Assembly: GCA_019135895.1 (NCBI GenBank)
Contig: JAGVVH010000370.1
Location: 1 to 35,335 of the forward strand
Direction: 5' to 3'
Length of the DNA stretch: 35,335 bases
DNA from: Bacteroidota bacterium
GTDB lineage: Bacteria > Bacteroidota > Bacteroidia > Bacteroidales > WCHB1-69
Part shown: piece by piece, positions 16,592 through 25,849 of the stretch
Position numbering within the stretch: position 1 is the stretch's first letter
How the letters are laid out: every line of letters starts with the position of its first letter
Notes under the pieces: model-generated
The model's database searches: none
What the model saw: only the letters and a program-made list of their open reading frames with translations
Told to the model about the DNA's origin: nothing
Made by a program: the position numbers and the translations under genes

Positions 16592-17455
16592 ATGAAAATA
16601 GAAGCCTCTGAATTACCTCTACAGCCGGGAGGTCAAATATATCATCTTAATTTATACCCTGATGAGTTAGCCGACACCGTTATTCTTGTTGGGGACCCCG
16701 GAAGAGTAGAGACCATTTCACAGAGATTTGATAAAGTACTCATCAAAAGAAAAAACCGTGAATTGATAACCCATACAGGGACTTTAAAAGGAAAACCTAT
16801 TTCTGTACTTTCAACAGGCATGGGAACAGACAATATTGATATTGTGATGAACGAACTTGATGCACTTGCCAATATTGACCTTAAAACTTTAGAAATTAAA
16901 AAAGAACATAAGTCATTAACACTTATTAGAATAGGAACTTGCGGAGCATTACAACCAGATATTCCTGTACATAGTTTTATTGCTTCTGCTTATGGTTTTG
17001 GATTTGACGGACTGTTACAGTTTTACCGCCATGACAATCTATCAAAAGATGATATAGTAAATGCTTTTATTGAACAAACCGGATGGAATGAAAAATTACC
17101 ATTTCCCTACTGTATTCCGGCCAATCAGGAATTGCTTGACCGCATTGGACATGATATGATTCAAGGTGTTACGGCAAGTGCTCCGGGTTTTTTCGGACCT
17201 CAGGGACGTGTTCTTCGAACAGAATTAATGTTTCCGAACTTAAATAATAAAATTGAGCAATTTAACTTCAACGGTTTGAAAATTAGCAATATGGAAATGG
17301 AATGCTCTGCCATTTATGGTCTGGGATCTATATTCGGACACAAAACCCTGACCTGTTGCCTTGCCATCGCTAACAGAGTAACCAAAAAATTCTCCGATGG
17401 CTATCACAACGAGATGAATAAACTGATTGATACGGTTTTGGAAAGGATATTTTAA
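16592..17455 (+). CDS. Nucleoside phosphorylase, uridine-phosphorylase type
   Basis: A 287-residue PNP/UDP-family enzyme that would split uridine or a related nucleoside with phosphate into base and (deoxy)ribose 1-phosphate. Visible are the phosphate-binding VILVGDPGRVE, the THTGTLKGKPISVLSTGMG stretch, IRIGTCGALQ, and NMEMECSAIYGLG, which holds the ribose-binding Met-Glu. Length is slightly above the E. coli Udp norm of about 253. The substrate cannot be fixed from sequence. An aldolase-like gene begins 10 bp later, suggesting a small catabolic operon. Confidence 0.88.
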   Translation: MKIEASELPLQPGGQIYHLNLYPDELADTVILVGDPGRVETISQRFDKVLIKRKNRELITHTGTLKGKPISVLSTGMGTDNIDIVMNELDALANIDLKTLEIKKEHKSLTLIRIGTCGALQPDIPVHSFIASAYGFGFDGLLQFYRHDNLSKDDIVNAFIEQTGWNEKLPFPYCIPANQELLDRIGHDMIQGVTASAPGFFGPQGRVLRTELMFPNLNNKIEQFNFNGLKISNMEMECSAIYGLGSIFGHKTLTCCLAIANRVTKKFSDGYHNEMNKLIDTVLERIF

Positions 17456-17465
17456 AAATTGTATC

Positions 17466-18092
17466 ATGATAACAGAACTACATTTTGACGCATTCATAGA
17501 GGCTTCTCATCTTATTGGGAAAATGCAGCTTCTTCATTGCAGTAGCGGCAATCTGTCTTGGAGAGTGGACAACGAAGTGATGATTTCTGCTACCGGGTCA
17601 TGGTTGCCAAACATTCAAAAGGAAAAAATCGCCATACTGGATTTGGAATCCGGGCGATCGCTCAACAACGTCAGACCTTCTATGGAACATCTTTTTCATT
17701 TGGGTGTTATGAGGCAACGGAAGGATGTAAATGTTGTTTTACATTTTCAATCGGAGTATGCCACTACCATATCCTGTATGAAAGAAAAACCGTCCAATTT
17801 TAATATCATTTCGGAAATTCCATATCATATTGGAAAAAATATTGCCATTGTCCCCTATTTTGTTCCCGGAACACCTCAACTTGCGAATGCTGTTGTGGAA
17901 GCTTTAAAAGATACTAATGCCTGTTTGCTCTCAAATCACGGACAGGTTGTTTGCGGAAAAGATTTTGAATCTGTAATGGAAAGAGCTGTTTTTCTGGAAA
18001 TTGCTTGCCGAATTATGGTACAATCCGGGATGAATTACAATGTTCTGAGCCCAACAGATGTTGCCACATTGGAACAACTTGGCAAAAAATAA
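17466..18092 (+). CDS. Class II aldolase/adducin-family protein
   Basis: A 208-residue protein resembling the FucA/AraD fold, whose members are zinc-dependent aldolases or epimerases acting on phosphorylated sugars. Visible are SSGNLSWR, ISATG, R-P-S-x-E with the catalytic-type Glu74, and SNHGQVVCG with His158. In the usual H-x-H zinc motif the second His is Gln: LHFQSEYAT with His93 and Gln95. Metal binding and reaction may therefore differ. The start is ATG 17466; the in-frame TTG at 17427 would overlap the upstream gene. It lies 10 bp after the nucleoside phosphorylase, so the two may share a sugar-phosphate pathway. Confidence 0.8.
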   Translation: MITELHFDAFIEASHLIGKMQLLHCSSGNLSWRVDNEVMISATGSWLPNIQKEKIAILDLESGRSLNNVRPSMEHLFHLGVMRQRKDVNVVLHFQSEYATTISCMKEKPSNFNIISEIPYHIGKNIAIVPYFVPGTPQLANAVVEALKDTNACLLSNHGQVVCGKDFESVMERAVFLEIACRIMVQSGMNYNVLSPTDVATLEQLGKK

Positions 18093-18150
18093 GATTTGTC
18101 GGGTTTATTTATCAAAACATAAAGCACTAATTATCTATTTCTATATATTT

Positions 18151-18795
18151 ATGAATTATCAAGTTACAACTATTTTAATATTTTTACTCCTACTATTTAA
18201 TCCATTGTTTTCACAAGAACCCACACCAAAGACAAGTCAAAATAAATTTTCTTACAAAGGGTTTTCCGGGGGGATGTTCATTCACAGCGGCTATTCGGTG
18301 GGCAAAACTTTTCAGGTAAAAATCTCAGACAATACTTTCAGAAATGTGGCAGCCACAGGTGGTATTTTCGGCCTGGGAGGTAATCTGGGCTTCCTTTTTG
18401 GAAAACATATGAGATTCGGTGGAGAAGGATATGTCTCCAATACCTATTATGAAAATGGAAGTCGTTTCAGAATCGGCTGGGGAGGTATATTTGCAGAATA
18501 TATGTATCAGTTCAAAAAAATTATTCCTTTTGCAGGAGTAACAATAGGCGGAGGAAAATTCACCAATACCTATTTCCCAGAAAAGCCATCCGACGATCTT
18601 ACAACAAGTTCTGTCGTTTACAAGAAAAAAGGCATTTTTATCATCACTCCTTTTATCGGAACTGAATTTATTCTGACAGAAAAATTACATCTAAGATTTA
18701 GGATTGATTATCTATTTGCCCCGGCAGCCATGATAAAAGAACCCGATTTTAGCACGGGAGCGAGATTTTATTTGGGCGTGCTCTTTTGCAAATAA
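18151..18795 (+). CDS. Small outer membrane beta-barrel protein of unknown function
   Basis: A 214-residue protein with a signal peptide (MNYQVTTILIFLLLLFNPLF then SQ) and a Gly- and aromatic-rich body of alternating residues. Examples are GGIFGLGGNLGFLFG, a run of aromatic strands, and a final strand ending in FYLGVLFCK. This is typical of small outer membrane barrels. No specific family is recognised. The ATG at 18151 is preferred because it starts directly at the signal peptide; upstream in-frame starts overlap the aldolase gene. It is co-directional with the aldolase gene. Confidence 0.7.
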   Translation: MNYQVTTILIFLLLLFNPLFSQEPTPKTSQNKFSYKGFSGGMFIHSGYSVGKTFQVKISDNTFRNVAATGGIFGLGGNLGFLFGKHMRFGGEGYVSNTYYENGSRFRIGWGGIFAEYMYQFKKIIPFAGVTIGGGKFTNTYFPEKPSDDLTTSSVVYKKKGIFIITPFIGTEFILTEKLHLRFRIDYLFAPAAMIKEPDFSTGARFYLGVLFCK

Positions 18796-18851
18796 ATTGA
18801 TTTTCTGTTTATTGTCAGATATCAAATTAGATTTTTTAAATACTCAATTTA

Positions 18852-19094
18852 TCAATCCGAATTTATCCATTCATAGAATTCATCCAAGTTTGTAAGATTA
18901 TCTTTAAACCACTGCTGGGCTCTTTATTCGGATGAAGTAATATAATAGCAATAAGTCTCAATATTTTCACTATTGGCTATATAATTAAAAAAAGCTTGAT
19001 GGCCTCTTATTTTTTCAAATCTAATCAAGATAGGCATTGCGCTGATAATAAATTTATCAGCAACAATATTGCTAAAAAAAGAGAATCTTTTCAT
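18852..19094 (-). pseudogene. Small gene interrupted by an in-frame TAA
   Basis: On the minus strand an ATG at 19094 opens 56 codons (MKRFSFFSNIVADKFIISAM and onward) to a TAA. The same frame then runs 23 more residues (beginning RAQQWFKDNL) to a TGA at 18854-18852. The text on both sides of the stop reads like one protein, hydrophobic first and then acidic and aromatic (LDEFYEWINSD). A single nonsense mutation is the simplest reading. No family is recognised, and no promoter is evident. Confidence 0.5.
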
Positions 19095-19256
19095 TGAATG
19101 ATCTTTTGGTTACATAACGATTGATTATACTAAAACAAATATCTTCTTAAAAGAATAGTTACAAATTAAAAAAACATTTTTAATAATCAACTATATAACT
19201 CTAAGAAAATTGAATAAAAGAGATCAGGAAAGGGTAATCCTTTTAATGAGAGAATA

Positions 19257-19272
19257 TATTTTTGTACTTTTG
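19257..19272 (+). promoter_or_regulatory. Two overlapping -7 promoter elements for hutH
   Basis: TATTTTTG (19257-19264) and TACTTTTG (19265-19272) stand back to back, and both match TAnnTTTG. The second would give a leader of about 30 nt before the hutH ATG. No clear -33 partner is seen. Confidence 0.55.
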
Positions 19273-19309
19273 CAAGATAAGAAAAACTAATAAAAGTTAT
19301 AAATAATAA

Positions 19310-20806
19310 ATGAAAGCACACACCATTTCAAGCAAATTGTTGAGTATCGAAAAAGTCGGCAAAATCATTAAAAACCACGCCAAAATTAAATTATCTGAAG
19401 AATCTGCCAATGCAATAAAAAATTGCCGGTTATATCTTGATGAAAAGATGAAAAAGAGCAAACACCCTGTTTATGGGGTAACTACCGGTTTCGGTTCCCT
19501 TTGCGATAGAACTATTTCCATAGAAGAGTTGTCACAACTACAAAGAAATCTGGTTGTTTCTCATGCTTGTGGAATGGGGGATGAAGTTCCTCAGGAAATA
19601 GTAAAAATAATGCTTCTTCTAAAGATTCAATCACTATCTTATGGACATTCGGGAGTACAGCTCGTGACGGTTGAAAGGTTGATGGATTTTTTCAATAAAG
19701 GAGTCTATCCGATTGTATATCAACAAGGTTCATTAGGTGCTTCAGGAGATTTGGCTCCATTAGCACATCTTTCGCTGCCATTATTAGGATTGGGAGAGGT
19801 TTATTACAAAAATAAAAAATATGATGCTGCCGAAATTAATAAAAAGTTCGGTTGGGAACCTATAACCCTCCAATCTAAAGAGGGGTTGGCACTGCTCAAC
19901 GGAACTCAGTTCATGAGTGCATATGCTGTTTGGCTACTATTGAAGTCAGAAAAATTATCCCAAGTAGCCGACTTGATAGGAGCTATTTCCCTAGATGCAT
20001 TTGACGGACGGAAAGAACCTTTCAACATGGCAGTTCATTTTGTCCGCCCACATTCCGGACAGATTATGACGGCTACCTTTATCAATAGCTTGCTTGAGGG
20101 ATCTGAAATTATCGGACGTCCCAAAAAACATGTTCAGGACCCCTACTCTTTCAGATGTATGCCACAAGTTCACGGAGCCACCAAAGATACCATCCAACAT
20201 GTGTACGAAGTTGTCGATATTGAAATCAATTCGGTAACCGATAACCCGACTGTTTTCCCGTATGAAGATCTCATTATCTCAGCAGGTAATTTTCACGGAC
20301 AACCATTGGCGCTGGCACTTGATTTTCTCACCATTGCCATGGCAGAATTGGGCAATATTTCTGAAAGAAGAATTTATCAACTCATCTCCGGAAAACGTGA
20401 ATTACCCTCATTTCTTGTGAAAAATCCCGGCCTTAACTCAGGTTTTATGATTCCGCAATACACAGCAGCATCTATTGTGAATCAAAATAAAGCATTTACG
20501 ATGCCATGTTCAACAGACTCCATTGAATCCTCACAAGGTCAGGAAGATCACGTTAGCATGGGCGCAAATGCTGCTACCAAAGCATATTTGGTTATAAATA
20601 ATGTTGAAAAAATACTTTCTATTGAACTTTTAAATGCCGCTCAGGCCCTTGAATTCAGAAGACCTTTGAAATCATCGTCATATATTGAACAACTTATTGA
20701 ACAATATCGATGCCATGTTCCTTTTGTTGAAAATGATACGGTTATGTATCAGCTCATGCAAAAATCACTTGAATTTGTAAAGGGAATTGATTTAATAATT
20801 CCCTGA
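19310..20806 (+). CDS. hutH: Histidine ammonia-lyase
   Basis: A 498-residue enzyme that removes ammonia from L-histidine to give urocanate, the first step of histidine breakdown. The Ala-Ser-Gly triad that cyclises into the MIO electrophile lies within GSLGASGDLAPLAH (about residues 143-145). Other hallmarks are VYGVTTGFGSL, SVTDNPTVF, GNFHGQPLALALD and SSQGQEDHVSMGA. Length is normal. The rest of the hut pathway (hutU, hutI, ftcD) is not in the window. It stands alone with its own promoter, and the next gene starts 204 bp later. Confidence 0.95.
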   Translation: MKAHTISSKLLSIEKVGKIIKNHAKIKLSEESANAIKNCRLYLDEKMKKSKHPVYGVTTGFGSLCDRTISIEELSQLQRNLVVSHACGMGDEVPQEIVKIMLLLKIQSLSYGHSGVQLVTVERLMDFFNKGVYPIVYQQGSLGASGDLAPLAHLSLPLLGLGEVYYKNKKYDAAEINKKFGWEPITLQSKEGLALLNGTQFMSAYAVWLLLKSEKLSQVADLIGAISLDAFDGRKEPFNMAVHFVRPHSGQIMTATFINSLLEGSEIIGRPKKHVQDPYSFRCMPQVHGATKDTIQHVYEVVDIEINSVTDNPTVFPYEDLIISAGNFHGQPLALALDFLTIAMAELGNISERRIYQLISGKRELPSFLVKNPGLNSGFMIPQYTAASIVNQNKAFTMPCSTDSIESSQGQEDHVSMGANAATKAYLVINNVEKILSIELLNAAQALEFRRPLKSSSYIEQLIEQYRCHVPFVENDTVMYQLMQKSLEFVKGIDLIIP

Positions 20807-21010
20807 TGTTTTCCCATCTTTGTGATGAATAAAGTAAGTACATGACAAATAATAAAATTCATCCCATACAAGAAAATACTTTGGATTTTGGCATTCCGGA
20901 TTTGAAGTGGTGCTTTTCACTACCATCGCTAAGGCAATAAATTCCCGGTATAAGTTCTTTATTCCAAAATCATTACTTGTTAAAATGAATAATAAAAAAT
21001 GAAAATATAA
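20807..21010. other. Intergenic gap with a long open frame on the minus strand
   Basis: On the minus strand one frame stays open from inside patB down to a TAA at 20794-20792, crossing the whole gap. Inside the gap it reads protein-like (for example KSTTSNPECQN, then YFLVWDEFYYL). There is no promoter and no evident family. It may be a dispersed intergenic element or chance. No terminator hairpin for hutH is seen. Confidence 0.25.
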
Positions 21011-22177
21011 ATGAACTACGATTTTGACGAAATTATTGACAGAACCAATTCAGCGAGTTTAAAATACGACAAGAGAGAGGTTATTTTCGGATCCCAAGAC
21101 GTTTTACCGATGTGGGTTGCCGACATGGATTTCAGAACGCCCGATTTTGTATTGAACGCTATAAAAAACAGATTGTCAAATCCGGTTTTGGGTTATTTTT
21201 ATCACAGCACTGCTTTCTATTCATCCATCGTCAATTGGATGGAAAAAAGGCACAATTGGGTTATCGAAAAAGAATGGATTAATTTTTCACCCGGAATCGT
21301 TACCGGATTGTCGGTTATTGTTCAGGCTTTTACCAATAAAGGAGATAAAATTATTGTTCAGCCACCGGTTTACCACCCTTTTTATTATGTTATTGAAAAT
21401 CAAGAAAGAATAATTGTCAGAAATCCTTTATTAAAAAAAGAAGACCAATATTACTTTGATTTTGACGATTTGGAATTAAAATTGAAAGAAGGAGCCTCAA
21501 TGCTGATTTTAAGCAACCCACACAATCCGGTAGGGAGATGCTGGAGAGAAGAGGAACTTCAAAAGCTGGGGGAAATGTGTTTAAAATACAACTGTATGTT
21601 AGTTTCTGATGAAATCCATTCCGACCTCATCATGACCGGATACCGGCATATACCCGTTGCAAGAATTTCAGAAAAAATTGCACAAAATACCATAACCTGT
21701 ATGGCTCCCAGCAAAAGTTTTAATTTGGCAGGAATGTCAACTTCTCAAATTATTATTTCTAATCCTTTTTTCAGAAAACAATTGGAAACATATTTAATTG
21801 ACAGGCTTCACCTTCATCTTGGCAATACTTTCGGAGATGTTGCTTTGGAAGCTGCCTATAATAACGGAGCAGAATGGATAGATCAATTGTGCAAATATCT
21901 CACCGGAAATGTTATATTTGCAAAGAATTTCATTGCAACTAATCTGACGGGAATCAAGACTTTCAGACATGAGGGCACTTATTTGTTATGGGTTGATTTT
22001 TCAAACACAGCTCATACACATAAGGAGTTAAATGATCTGTTGATATTTAAAGCCGGTCTGGGGTTCAATGATGGAGCAATATTCGGGAAAGAGGGAGAAA
22101 AATGTATGAGGATAAATCTGGCTTGTCCCAGAAAAATTGTTGAAGAAGCAATGTTTAGAATGAAAAAGGTGTTTTAA
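21011..22177 (+). CDS. PatB/MalY-type PLP-dependent C-S lyase
   Basis: A 388-residue fold type I aminotransferase-like enzyme, closest to PatB/MalY cystathionine beta-lyases, which split C-S bonds in cystathionine or cysteine conjugates. Visible are LPMWVADMDFRTPDF, typical of this subgroup, and SNPHNPVGR, VSDEIHSDL with the PLP-contacting Asp, and APSKSFNLAGM with the PLP lysine. It could also act as an aminotransferase-related enzyme; substrate is not set by sequence. The following lipoprotein begins within 30 bp. Confidence 0.88.
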   Translation: MNYDFDEIIDRTNSASLKYDKREVIFGSQDVLPMWVADMDFRTPDFVLNAIKNRLSNPVLGYFYHSTAFYSSIVNWMEKRHNWVIEKEWINFSPGIVTGLSVIVQAFTNKGDKIIVQPPVYHPFYYVIENQERIIVRNPLLKKEDQYYFDFDDLELKLKEGASMLILSNPHNPVGRCWREEELQKLGEMCLKYNCMLVSDEIHSDLIMTGYRHIPVARISEKIAQNTITCMAPSKSFNLAGMSTSQIIISNPFFRKQLETYLIDRLHLHLGNTFGDVALEAAYNNGAEWIDQLCKYLTGNVIFAKNFIATNLTGIKTFRHEGTYLLWVDFSNTAHTHKELNDLLIFKAGLGFNDGAIFGKEGEKCMRINLACPRKIVEEAMFRMKKVF

Positions 22178-22202
22178 TATGTTTTGTAATCAATTCCAAT
22201 TT

Positions 22203-22700
22203 ATGAAAACAAAAATTAACCTGATCTACATCTTTTTAATCTTGATATTGTTTTCCTGTAAACCGGAAGCAAAATTTCCGGTAACTCCGGCAATTTCTTT
22301 TGTCAAGTTTGAAAAAATCGATAATGGAACAGGTGTTGATGACCAAGGCATTTTGACCATTCATTTTGAGGACGGAGACGGAGATATCGGACTGGATGAA
22401 GAGGATACTGAAGCCCCTTTCGACACTTCTTCCATCTACTACTATAATTTCTTTATCAAATATCTGGAAAAACAAAATGGAGAATTTGTTGAAGTCGAAT
22501 TGCCCATGACAAACAACGCCAGAATTCCACGATTAAGTTTTGATGTTCCTGAATCAATAGAAGGTGATATTTCGATTACACTATATATCAACAACTATTC
22601 TTCCCCATATGACACAATACGTTTTGAATGTTATATTGTGGACAGGGAACTTCATCACAGCAATACCATAACTACTCCGGATATAATTATTAATAAATGA
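22203..22700 (+). CDS. Lipoprotein of unknown function
   Basis: A 165-residue protein starting MKTKINLIYIFLILILFSC. The lipobox L-F-S-C puts the acylated cysteine at residue 19. The mature part has an acidic Asp/Gly stretch (FEDGDGDIGLDEEDTE) seen in many Bacteroidota lipoproteins and a beta-rich C-terminal half. It is probably periplasm-facing or surface-exposed; function is unknown. The ATG at 22203 is preferred to the one at 22179 because it starts at the signal peptide. Only 4 bp separate it from nadC, so the two are likely co-transcribed. Confidence 0.8.
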   Translation: MKTKINLIYIFLILILFSCKPEAKFPVTPAISFVKFEKIDNGTGVDDQGILTIHFEDGDGDIGLDEEDTEAPFDTSSIYYYNFFIKYLEKQNGEFVEVELPMTNNARIPRLSFDVPESIEGDISITLYINNYSSPYDTIRFECYIVDRELHHSNTITTPDIIINK

Positions 22701-22704
22701 ACCT

Positions 22705-23547
22705 ATGACAGAACAAGAGGCAATTAGACAGGCTTTATTAGAAGATATCGGAAATGGTGACCACTCCTCTCTAGCCTGTATCGACAGCTCCATTATTGGA
22801 CAAATGCAACTCATTGCAAAACAATCAGGAATTCTTGCAGGCATTGATGTTGCTTTGATGGTACTCAATGAAGTGGACTCTTCTATAAGATTAGACTCCT
22901 ATAAGCAAGACGGTGACGAAATAAAGAAGGGAGACATTGTCTTTACCCTGACCGGCCCGGTGAAAAGTATGCTAACCGCTGAAAGAACAGTGCTCAATTT
23001 TATGCAAAGAATGAGCGGCATTGCTACTGCAACAAGTCGATATATCAAAAAAATTGAAGGGACAGGAACAACCATACTTGATACCAGAAAAACCACTCCC
23101 AATATGCGTTTTTTTGAAAAATATGCCGTAAAAGTGGGTGGCGGAACAAATCACCGTTTCGGATTGTATGACATGATTATGCTGAAAGATAATCATATAG
23201 ATTTTGCCGGAGGAATTGAAAAGGCAATCGACAAAACCCATCAATATCTAAAAGATCATAATCTTGACCTTAAAATTGAAATTGAAACCCGTAATATTGA
23301 GGAAGTAAAACGGGTGGTTGCTCATGGAGGAGTTGACCGAATAATGCTTGACAATTTCACCCCTGAAAAAATAATTGAAGCTCTTCAAATTATTGATTCA
23401 AAATATGAAACTGAAGCTTCCGGGGGAATTACTCTTGACAATTTAACTGATTATGCTAAGACCGGCGTTAATTTTATTTCTGTTGGAGATCTGACACACC
23501 ATATCAATAGTTTGGATTTAAGCTTGAAATATATTGGTGTTATTTAA
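22705..23547 (+). CDS. nadC: Nicotinate-nucleotide pyrophosphorylase (carboxylating)
   Basis: A 280-residue enzyme converting quinolinate and PRPP to nicotinate mononucleotide in NAD synthesis. Characteristic stretches are LEDIGNGDHSS, TAERTVLNFMQRMSGIAT, ILDTRKTTPNMRFFEKYAVK, GGGTNHRFGLYDMIMLKDNH, EIETRN, and EASGGITLDN, ending with ISVGDLTH. Length is normal. The nadA and nadB partners are not in the window. PRPP comes from the prs product, though the genes are not linked. It follows the lipoprotein gene by 4 bp and precedes the DUF748 gene by 24 bp. Confidence 0.96.
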   Translation: MTEQEAIRQALLEDIGNGDHSSLACIDSSIIGQMQLIAKQSGILAGIDVALMVLNEVDSSIRLDSYKQDGDEIKKGDIVFTLTGPVKSMLTAERTVLNFMQRMSGIATATSRYIKKIEGTGTTILDTRKTTPNMRFFEKYAVKVGGGTNHRFGLYDMIMLKDNHIDFAGGIEKAIDKTHQYLKDHNLDLKIEIETRNIEEVKRVVAHGGVDRIMLDNFTPEKIIEALQIIDSKYETEASGGITLDNLTDYAKTGVNFISVGDLTHHINSLDLSLKYIGVI

Positions 23548-23571
23548 TATATTGATACTAATAATTAAATT

Positions 23572-25791
23572 ATGAAAACAGGAGTTAAGATTCTGATAAT
23601 CATAGCGTCTTTTATTATAGGGATACTGTTGATTGCAGCAGTAATTATTTCTCCTATAGCCCATTCTTACATCGAAAAACACAGCAAAGAACTGACCGGC
23701 AGAGTGGTGACCATGGATAAATTAAGAATAAACATTTTCTTTGGCACTGTTTTTATCCAAAATTTCAAAGCTCTTGAAGCTAATGATAAAGATGAATTTA
23801 TCACTTTTGATAAATTAAAAGTTAACCTCAGCCTCTACCGATTACTTGCCAATGAGTTAAGATTCACTAAAATAGCCCTTACCGGACCAAAAATTGTTGT
23901 CCTGCAAAATGAAACCGGCTTTAACTTTTCCGATATTCTTGAAAAATTTTCTTCCAATGAGGAAGATACAACAGACTCAGCCAATGACTTAGCTATTGAC
24001 CTGAGAAATATATCCCTGAAAGACGGGGAGTTGATATATCGTGATCTTTCTGTAAATAGCTTGTTTGACATGCGAAATTTGCAACTCAATGTTCCAAGAA
24101 TTTATTTCAGTGGAAAAAGCACGGATATCGGGGTTAAGCTAACCTTTGGGAAAAATGGAGGCAGTTTGGCTCTCAAATTATTGTATGCTTTGGATAAGGA
24201 AAATTATAATCTTAATATAAGACTAAGTGATTTTTCACTGACTCCTGTAAAACCATATCTGAAAGAATTTTTTAATATCAATTCTTTAGAGGGAAGACTT
24301 TCAACAAATCTTACTATCAAAGGGTCTCTAAAACATATTATGGACTTTATTGCTAAAGGAACTCTTACTTTTCAAAATATTCATGCTACCGGACTTGATG
24401 ATAAAGATATTGCAAATGTAAAAAAGTTACATCTTGATATTGAAAATATTGATTATAAAAATCAAAAATTTTATCTGAACAGATTTGATATTTCCGGATT
24501 AAAAATTAATTATGACATCTATGAAGACCACAATACATTTTCCAATCTTTTTGTTGAAACAGAAGATGATTCTTTAGCCACAAAAGATGCTTCTGTAAGT
24601 TCTGATACTATTCCCGAGAAACCATTAGATTTAAAAATCAGAAAATTTTCAATATCACAATCAGAAATTCAATATGCTGATTATACTTTAAAACAACCAT
24701 TTTTATTACCAATTTCTCAAATTGATATTCAAGCTGAAGATGTTAGTTATACAAATCCTTTAGCTATCAGGTTATCTGCCCTTGTAGGAGAAAAAGGTGA
24801 ATTATCCGGAGATTGGCAAGGAAATATTGAAGATTTTGGAAATCAAAAATTTAATGTCTCACTTAAGAATTTCAAACTAACCGACATTTCACCATACTGT
24901 ATTCATTATACAGCATTTCCTCTGAAAGAAGGAGTTCTAACATTTAAGAGTTCTAATACTATTCAGAATAATAACATAAACAGTATCAATGTCGTTGATA
25001 TTTATAAGTGCAAAGTCGAAGATAAAATAAAAGAGATGGAACCTGAATACAAAATTCCATTGAAAGCTGCATTATATATATTAACTGACAGAAAAGGCAA
25101 AATCTCGATGGAATTGCCTGTCAAAGGAGATATAAGTTCTCCGACATTTTCTTACAGAAAAATTATTTTCAAAACACTAGCCAATCTCATCGTCAAAATT
25201 GTCACTTCGCCGATTGATGCTTTGGTCAAATCGATTGGAATCGAGGAAGAAGTACTCAACGATATTGAGATGGATTATTCAGCCTTGGACATTACTTCGG
25301 AACAATATACTCAACTAAATAAGATTACCGAAGTATTAAAAATTAAGCCTGAATTAAAATTATCCGTTCATCAAAAATACAATCTTGAAGAAAGCATCCG
25401 TGAAGAAGCTCTTTTTAAAGCAAAAAGTGAGTATTATCTTTCTATTAATCCTGAAAAGAAGATAAGTAATTTGATATTAGAAGATTTTGTCAACATTAAA
25501 AATATAAAAAATAACAATCCTGCTTTTCAAAACTATCTCAATCAAAAAGCGATCAACAATGAAGTGGGAGATGTCTATGCAAAAGCTTTATCATTATATG
25601 ACAGAAATAGTCTGATTGAAGAAATAAGGAATAACGCATTCACTAGAGACAAACTCTTTTCGGATTATTTTTCCACTCAAGGAATCCCTGCAGGTACAGT
25701 CAATATTCTTCCTGAAACTGAAGATCCCCAAGTGCAAGGAAAAATAATATTCTCTTTTAAAATTACATTTCCGGATACTGAATCCGACTAA
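23572..25791 (+). CDS. AsmA-like/DUF748 membrane-anchored periplasmic protein
   Basis: A 739-residue protein with one N-terminal membrane helix (about residues 6-30). A long beta-rich periplasmic part follows, with the AsmA-like early pattern of G-R-V-V-x-x-x-K-L-R-I-N. The C-terminal third carries the DUF748 signature: K-G-K-I-S-M-E-L-P-V-K-G-D-I-S-S-P-x-F-S, then SPIDALVKSIG and an R-x-x-x-L helix-loop region. By analogy with the AsmA/TamB/YhdP repeat-beta groove family it could take part in lipid transport or outer membrane homeostasis; that role is inferred. It lies between nadC and the YihY-like gene. Confidence 0.75.
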   Translation: MKTGVKILIIIASFIIGILLIAAVIISPIAHSYIEKHSKELTGRVVTMDKLRINIFFGTVFIQNFKALEANDKDEFITFDKLKVNLSLYRLLANELRFTKIALTGPKIVVLQNETGFNFSDILEKFSSNEEDTTDSANDLAIDLRNISLKDGELIYRDLSVNSLFDMRNLQLNVPRIYFSGKSTDIGVKLTFGKNGGSLALKLLYALDKENYNLNIRLSDFSLTPVKPYLKEFFNINSLEGRLSTNLTIKGSLKHIMDFIAKGTLTFQNIHATGLDDKDIANVKKLHLDIENIDYKNQKFYLNRFDISGLKINYDIYEDHNTFSNLFVETEDDSLATKDASVSSDTIPEKPLDLKIRKFSISQSEIQYADYTLKQPFLLPISQIDIQAEDVSYTNPLAIRLSALVGEKGELSGDWQGNIEDFGNQKFNVSLKNFKLTDISPYCIHYTAFPLKEGVLTFKSSNTIQNNNINSINVVDIYKCKVEDKIKEMEPEYKIPLKAALYILTDRKGKISMELPVKGDISSPTFSYRKIIFKTLANLIVKIVTSPIDALVKSIGIEEEVLNDIEMDYSALDITSEQYTQLNKITEVLKIKPELKLSVHQKYNLEESIREEALFKAKSEYYLSINPEKKISNLILEDFVNIKNIKNNNPAFQNYLNQKAINNEVGDVYAKALSLYDRNSLIEEIRNNAFTRDKLFSDYFSTQGIPAGTVNILPETEDPQVQGKIIFSFKITFPDTESD

Positions 25792-25849
25792 CTTTTTGAT
25801 TCATCTGAAAATTAATAATAAATAGTTTTATGCTTAATAATCTCAGAAC

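Noticed and set aside
17427..17465. Aldolase and barrel genes overlapping their upstream neighbours through TTG or early starts
   Set aside because: The ATGs at 17466 and 18151 begin at the family-like sequence or at the signal peptide, so the overlaps are artefacts of choosing the longest frame.
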